Shown: one piece after another, positions 6,562-9,024 of the stretch
How positions within the stretch are numbered: the stretch's first letter is position 1
Layout: each line of letters starts with the position of its first letter
Assembly (NCBI GenBank): GCA_013696235.1
Contig: JACCYY010000329.1
Span: 1 to 9,024, forward strand
Direction: 5' to 3'
Origin: Sporichthyaceae bacterium
GTDB lineage: Bacteria > Actinomycetota > Actinomycetes > JACCYY01
DNA: 9,024 nt
Program-made: the position numbers and the translations under genes
The notes under the pieces: model-generated
The model's database searches: none
Told to the model about the DNA's origin: nothing
Seen by the model: only the letters and a program-made list of their open reading frames with translations

Positions 6562-6595
6562 GGACTTGTAAATAGTCCGAATCGGACTATAGTCC
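6562..6595. promoter_or_regulatory. Candidate PadR operator with four GGACT/AGTCC half-sites
   Basis: ATAGTCCGA (6572-6580), A6581 and TCGGACTAT (6582-6590) form a perfect 19-bp palindrome about one central base. A second perfect palindrome, GGACTATAGTCC (6584-6595), overlaps it, and an outer GGACT lies at 6562-6566. The half-sites therefore read GGACT, AGTCC, GGACT, AGTCC within 34 bp. The array sits in the 55-bp gap between divergent padR and the membrane protein gene and covers the spacer and -10 of the plus-strand promoter, the position expected of a repressor site. Assignment to the adjacent PadR protein is inference; the sequence is not the ATGT-N8-ACAT type known for classical PadR. 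Confidence 0.65.
6566..6593 (+). promoter_or_regulatory. Sigma-70-type promoter for a leaderless transcript
   Basis: TTGTAA (6566-6571) and TATAGT (6588-6593) are spaced by 16 bp. Six bases separate the -10 from A6600, so a start at the standard distance falls on the A of the ATG of the membrane protein gene, giving a leaderless mRNA. Leaderless transcripts are frequent in actinobacteria. There is no ribosome-binding site upstream of that ATG, which agrees. The -10 lies within the palindrome GGACTATAGTCC, so the same TATAGT also reads on the minus strand at 6591-6586 and could serve padR with a start near 6579; the minus-strand -35 is poor. Confidence 0.6.
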
Positions 6596-6599
6596 GTCC

Positions 6600-7052
6600 A
6601 TGACCCACGACGTCGTCCTCGCGGTCCATGTCGCTGCCGGTGTGCTGGGGGTGGTGCTCGGTCCCCTGGTCGTGTGGCGGGCGTACCGCCGCCGAGTCGG
6701 ACGCCTCGCCGCCGGCTACCACGGCGCGGTCGCGGCTGTCTGCATCTCTGCGCTCGGGTTGGCCGCGCTGGACGTCGCCCGCCTCTGGTGGCTGCTGCCG
6801 ATCTCGCTCGGCACGTACGCGCTGGTTCTCCGCGGCGTACTCGCCGGGCGCGGACACCGGCCGGGGTGGGCGGCTTCCGCGGTGCGTGGATACGGCGGCG
6901 CGTACATCGCCCTGTGGACGGCGATCGTGGTGGTGAGCGCTGGCAGCTCGGTGCTCACCTGGTTGCTGCCAGCCATCCTGGGCACACCGGTCGTCGAGCT
7001 GCTCGCCGCTCGAGCGCACCGCGAGCCCGCCATGATCAACGCGGGGGACTGA
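6600..7052 (+). CDS. Small four-helix membrane protein of unknown function
   Basis: This 150-residue integral membrane protein has four predicted hydrophobic segments, at about residues 5-27, 40-59, 62-82 and 98-128, with basic loops RAYRRRVGR (27-35) and around 83-96 and a short polar tail. I do not recognise a specific family. The opening HVAAGVLGVVLGPLVVW, with His10 in helix 1 and His41 at the start of helix 2, is loosely reminiscent of DUF2306-like membrane proteins, but that is weak. The ATG at 6600 is set by the promoter whose -10 ends 6 nt upstream; translation would be leaderless. It is divergent from padR across a shared operator, so it is a likely PadR target and may protect the cell from, or export, the inducing compound; this function is inference. 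Its stop lies 11 nt from the end of the convergent ABC operon. Confidence 0.75.
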   Translation: MTHDVVLAVHVAAGVLGVVLGPLVVWRAYRRRVGRLAAGYHGAVAAVCISALGLAALDVARLWWLLPISLGTYALVLRGVLAGRGHRPGWAASAVRGYGGAYIALWTAIVVVSAGSSVLTWLLPAILGTPVVELLAARAHREPAMINAGD

Positions 7053-7067
7053 GGAGGCAGGCCTCAG
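7049..7067. terminator. Hairpin across two convergent stop codons
   Basis: CTGAGG (7049-7054) pairs with CCTCAG (7062-7067) around a 7-nt loop. The stem includes the TGA of the membrane protein gene (7050-7052) and the stop of the convergent ABC gene (7064-7066). As it reads on both strands it could be a compact bidirectional terminator, but there is no U tract on either side and the stem is only six pairs. Confidence 0.35.
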
Positions 7068-7825
7068 GCGGCGGGGTTGCTGGTGGCACCGTCGAGGACG
7101 AGCGCACCGTCGCGTAGCTCGAGGACGCGGTCGGCGAAACCGAGCAGGACCGGGTCGTGCGTGGCGACCACAGCGGTCACTCCCTGGCTCCGGACCAGGC
7201 CGCGCAGCAGCTCCATGATCGACAGACCGGTCTGCGAGTCGAGCTGACCGGTGGGTTCGTCTGCGAGCAGGATCTTCGGCGAGTTCGCAAGTGCCCGGGC
7301 GATCGCAACCCGCTGCTGCTGCCCGCCGGAGAGCTCGTACGGGCGCTGGTCCGCCTGGTCCGCCAGGCCGACCAGGTGGAGGAGCGCGCGGACGCGCTCG
7401 TCGCGGTCTCGCGGCTGCATCCGGACCAGCCGCATCGGCACCCCGACGTTCTCTGCCGCAGACAGGATCGGGATCAGGCCGAAGGACTGGAACACGAACC
7501 CGATGACGTCCCGGCGAAGCGTCAGCAGGCCGGACTCGTCGAGGCCGGTGACCTCCTGACCGTCGATGACGACGCGGCCGGCCTGCGGCTGGTCGAGACC
7601 GCCGACGCAGTTGAGCAGGGTGGTCTTGCCTGAGCCGGATCGACCCTTCACCGCGAGCAGCACGCCAGCGGGCACCTCGAAGCTCACGTCGCGCAGCGCA
7701 TGGACCTCGGTGGAGCCGGTGCGGTACGTGCGGTCGAGCTTCTCGATGACCACGATCGACTCGGTACCACTGCGGGTCTCGACGGAGCTGGCCGGGCGGA
7801 GTGATCGGGCGTGGCGGCCGGGCAT
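7064..7825 (-). CDS. ABC transporter ATPase, LolD/MacB/FtsE class
   Basis: This 253-residue nucleotide-binding subunit energises a membrane permease. It has Walker A GRSGSGKT (61-68), Q-loop FVFQ with Q113, signature LSGGQQQR (165-172), Walker B ILLADE with D189 and E190, D-loop near LD (195-196) and switch H223. VHALRDVSFEV, VGGLDQP, TLRRDVIGFVFQSFGLIP and the EPTGQLD segment place it in the class that works with FtsX/MacB-type permeases (lipoprotein release, antibiotic or peptide export, mechanotransmission) rather than in importers. The ATG at 7825 was chosen because GAGGGGG lies 7 nt upstream. It gives a 24-residue Arg/Ser-rich leader before the usual domain start; GTG at 7753 is a shorter alternative without a clear ribosome site. 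The start shares one base with the stop of the preceding ATPase gene, so translation is probably coupled. The substrate is unknown. Confidence 0.92.
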   Translation of the reverse strand: MPGRHARSLRPASSVETRSGTESIVVIEKLDRTYRTGSTEVHALRDVSFEVPAGVLLAVKGRSGSGKTTLLNCVGGLDQPQAGRVVIDGQEVTGLDESGLLTLRRDVIGFVFQSFGLIPILSAAENVGVPMRLVRMQPRDRDERVRALLHLVGLADQADQRPYELSGGQQQRVAIARALANSPKILLADEPTGQLDSQTGLSIMELLRGLVRSQGVTAVVATHDPVLLGFADRVLELRDGALVLDGATSNPAA

Positions 7826-8904
7826 CAGGCGGCCCCCTCGTCGTCGAGGCCGGCCGGCCGGGTCGGAACGGCGCCGGCTCGGGGCTGCTGGTCCGGCCAG
7901 AGGCCGACGTGGTCGGGCTCGAGCTCGAGACGCACGCGGCGGCTGAGCTCCAGCGCGTCGACGAAGTCACGGGGCAGCTGGACCCGGCCGGCCCGGTCGA
8001 GCACCGCGTACTCCTCTGCGATGACCTCCTCGTGGCCGTGCTCGCTGATCGACGTGCGGCGGACCACCTCGCTCGAGGTTCGCCCGTCCCGGATCGCGAC
8101 GGTCCGGTCGACCTGCGTTGCGACGAGAGGGTCGTGGGTCACGACGACGATGGTGACGCCGAGCTCACGGTTGGCTGCGCGCAGCGCCTCGAACACCAGC
8201 TCGGAGGTCGAGGTGTCCAGCTCACCGGTCGGCTCGTCGGCGAAGATCACCTCGGGTGCGTTGGCGGTCGCGACCGCGATCGCCACCCGTTGCTGCTCGC
8301 CCCCGGACAGCTCGGCGGGCTTTCGATCCGCGCAGCTGCCTACGCCGAGCACGTCGAGGAGCTCACCGACCCTGGCCCGACGCTCGTTCTTGGAGCGACC
8401 CGCGATCGTCATCGGCAGGGCGACGTTCTCGGCGGCGGTGAGGTAGGGCAAGAGGTTGCGCGCCGTCTCCTGCCAGACGAAGCCGACGACCTCGCGACGG
8501 TAGGTCACGCGGTCCGCCGCCGACATCGCGAGCAGGTCCTGACCGGCGACCGACGCCAACCCGGCGGTCGGTACGTCGAGCCCGGAGAGGATGTTGAGCA
8601 AGGTCGACTTGCCGGAGCCCGACGCGCCCACGATCGCCACCAGCTCTCCCTGCTCGACCAGCAGGTCGAGCCCTTGCAGGGCCACGACCTCGATGCCCTC
8701 GGCCTTGTAGATCCGCACCAGGTTGTCGCAGACGATGTGCGCGCCTGCGCCGAACCGAGTCTGGTCCTTCGCTCGATATCCCAGCGCCGCCAGGTCGAAA
8801 CCGCGCCCGTTCGGCGCCGCGCTCCGCTTCTCGCTCGTCCGTCGCTCGTCGCCTCGCCGCGCAACTACCGGGACGCCGATCCGCCTACCTCCTCGCTGGT
8901 TCAT
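7825..8904 (-). CDS. ABC transporter ATPase with C-terminal AbrB/SpoVT-like module
   Basis: This 359-residue protein is a LolD/MacB-class ATPase with two additions. Residues 1-57 are a polar, Arg-rich extension. The ATPase domain runs from IVCDNLVRIYK (57-67) to about 280, with Walker A GASGSGKS (93-100), Q-loop FVWQ with Q145, signature LSGGE (199-203), Walker B VIFADE with D223/E224, EPTGELD and switch H257. Residues about 293-336 contain YAVLDRAGRVQLPRDFVDAL followed by a short beta-rich stretch ending HVGLWP; this resembles the swapped-hairpin fold of AbrB, SpoVT and MraZ, where D-x-x-G-R-x-x-L/I-P is the hallmark. The module may bind DNA, dimerise or regulate the transporter; which is unknown. 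ATG 8904 has GGAGG just upstream and forms an ATGA overlap with the permease stop. Its own stop shares a base with the next ATPase start. Two ATPases behind one permease suggest a paired or heterodimeric motor. Confidence 0.9.
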   Translation of the reverse strand: MNQRGGRRIGVPVVARRGDERRTSEKRSAAPNGRGFDLAALGYRAKDQTRFGAGAHIVCDNLVRIYKAEGIEVVALQGLDLLVEQGELVAIVGASGSGKSTLLNILSGLDVPTAGLASVAGQDLLAMSAADRVTYRREVVGFVWQETARNLLPYLTAAENVALPMTIAGRSKNERRARVGELLDVLGVGSCADRKPAELSGGEQQRVAIAVATANAPEVIFADEPTGELDTSTSELVFEALRAANRELGVTIVVVTHDPLVATQVDRTVAIRDGRTSSEVVRRTSISEHGHEEVIAEEYAVLDRAGRVQLPRDFVDALELSRRVRLELEPDHVGLWPDQQPRAGAVPTRPAGLDDEGAA

Positions 8905-9023
8905 CCGTCCTCCCCGACGCGCAGCACGGCGCCGAGCCGGGTCCGGCGGTTGATCGACGTGACGCCGAGTACGGCGACGACCACCACGACGCAGATCCCC
9001 CCGGCGAGTGCCCCGATGGTGGC
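8901..9023 (-). CDS. C-terminal end of an FtsX/MacB-like ABC permease (partial)
   Basis: Reading on the minus strand from the window edge, 40 codons lead to TGA at 8903-8901. The peptide has one hydrophobic helix (AGGICVVVVVAVLGVTSI) followed by NRRTRLGAVLRVGEDG, i.e. a final transmembrane helix with a short basic tail. FtsX-type permeases commonly end this way, with a last helix and a tail resembling RRRPALALREE. The TGA overlaps the ATG of the downstream ATPase as ATGA, so the permease and the two ATPases look like one translationally coupled operon. Most of the gene lies beyond the window, so the subfamily cannot be given, and the assignment rests on helix, tail and neighbours. Confidence 0.7.
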   Translation of the reverse strand, partial: ATIGALAGGICVVVVVAVLGVTSINRRTRLGAVLRVGEDG

Positions 9024-9024
9024 G

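Noticed and set aside
5994..7970. 658-codon open frame on the minus strand spanning padR, the membrane gene and an ABC ATPase
   Set aside because: It crosses three well-supported genes in another frame or on the opposite strand. Its product is Arg/Pro/Ala-rich without domains, as expected from absence of stop codons in high-GC DNA.

Overview
The window is GC-rich chromosomal DNA with dense short-gap or overlapping genes, frequent GTG starts, Shine-Dalgarno (SD) sites of the GGAGG/GAAGG type and one apparently leaderless gene. Together with protein types common in these bacteria (a short SSB, EttA, a Xi-class GST-like reductase, a GH13 alpha-glucosidase with a GRDG motif), this points to an actinobacterium (Actinomycetota). 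I cannot fix the genus from sequence alone. I see no tRNA, rRNA, CRISPR array, transposase or phage gene.

Left block, plus strand, 2-3396: the C-terminal part of a two-helix membrane protein, probably the membrane end of a YfjP-like GTPase; then a small SSB-type OB-fold protein without the usual acidic/aromatic tip; then a complete EttA-type ABC-F translation factor; then a short hot-dog-fold thioesterase 7 nt behind it. The gap before ssb carries a hairpin and a perfect TTGTCCACA DnaA-box sequence. The leader of ettA carries competing inverted repeats.

Middle block, minus strand, 6544 down to 3386: a PadR-family regulator, a Xi-class glutathione-S-transferase-like (perhaps mycothiol-linked) reductase and a GH13 alpha-glucosidase, separated by 10 and 29 nt and so probably one operon. 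The GH13 gene runs 11 nt into the convergent thioesterase gene. Divergent from padR is a four-helix membrane protein gene (6600-7052). The 55-nt region between them holds a strong-looking promoter that places the start of transcription on the ATG itself (leaderless mRNA). It is filled with four GGACT/AGTCC half-sites, including a 19-bp palindrome lying between and over the promoter elements. The simplest reading is that PadR represses both its own operon and the membrane protein gene from this site.

Right block, minus strand, 9023 down to 7064: the last 40 residues of an FtsX/MacB-like permease, then two LolD/MacB-class ABC ATPases. All three genes overlap by 4 nt and 1 nt. The first ATPase has a long basic N-terminal extension and a C-terminal domain resembling an AbrB/SpoVT/MraZ swapped-hairpin module, which is the least ordinary protein architecture in the window. 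A small hairpin spans the two convergent stop codons at 7049-7067.

The items most worth a second look are the AbrB-like module fused to an ABC ATPase and the PadR operator/leaderless divergent promoter. Most of the remainder is ordinary actinobacterial core or accessory sequence.
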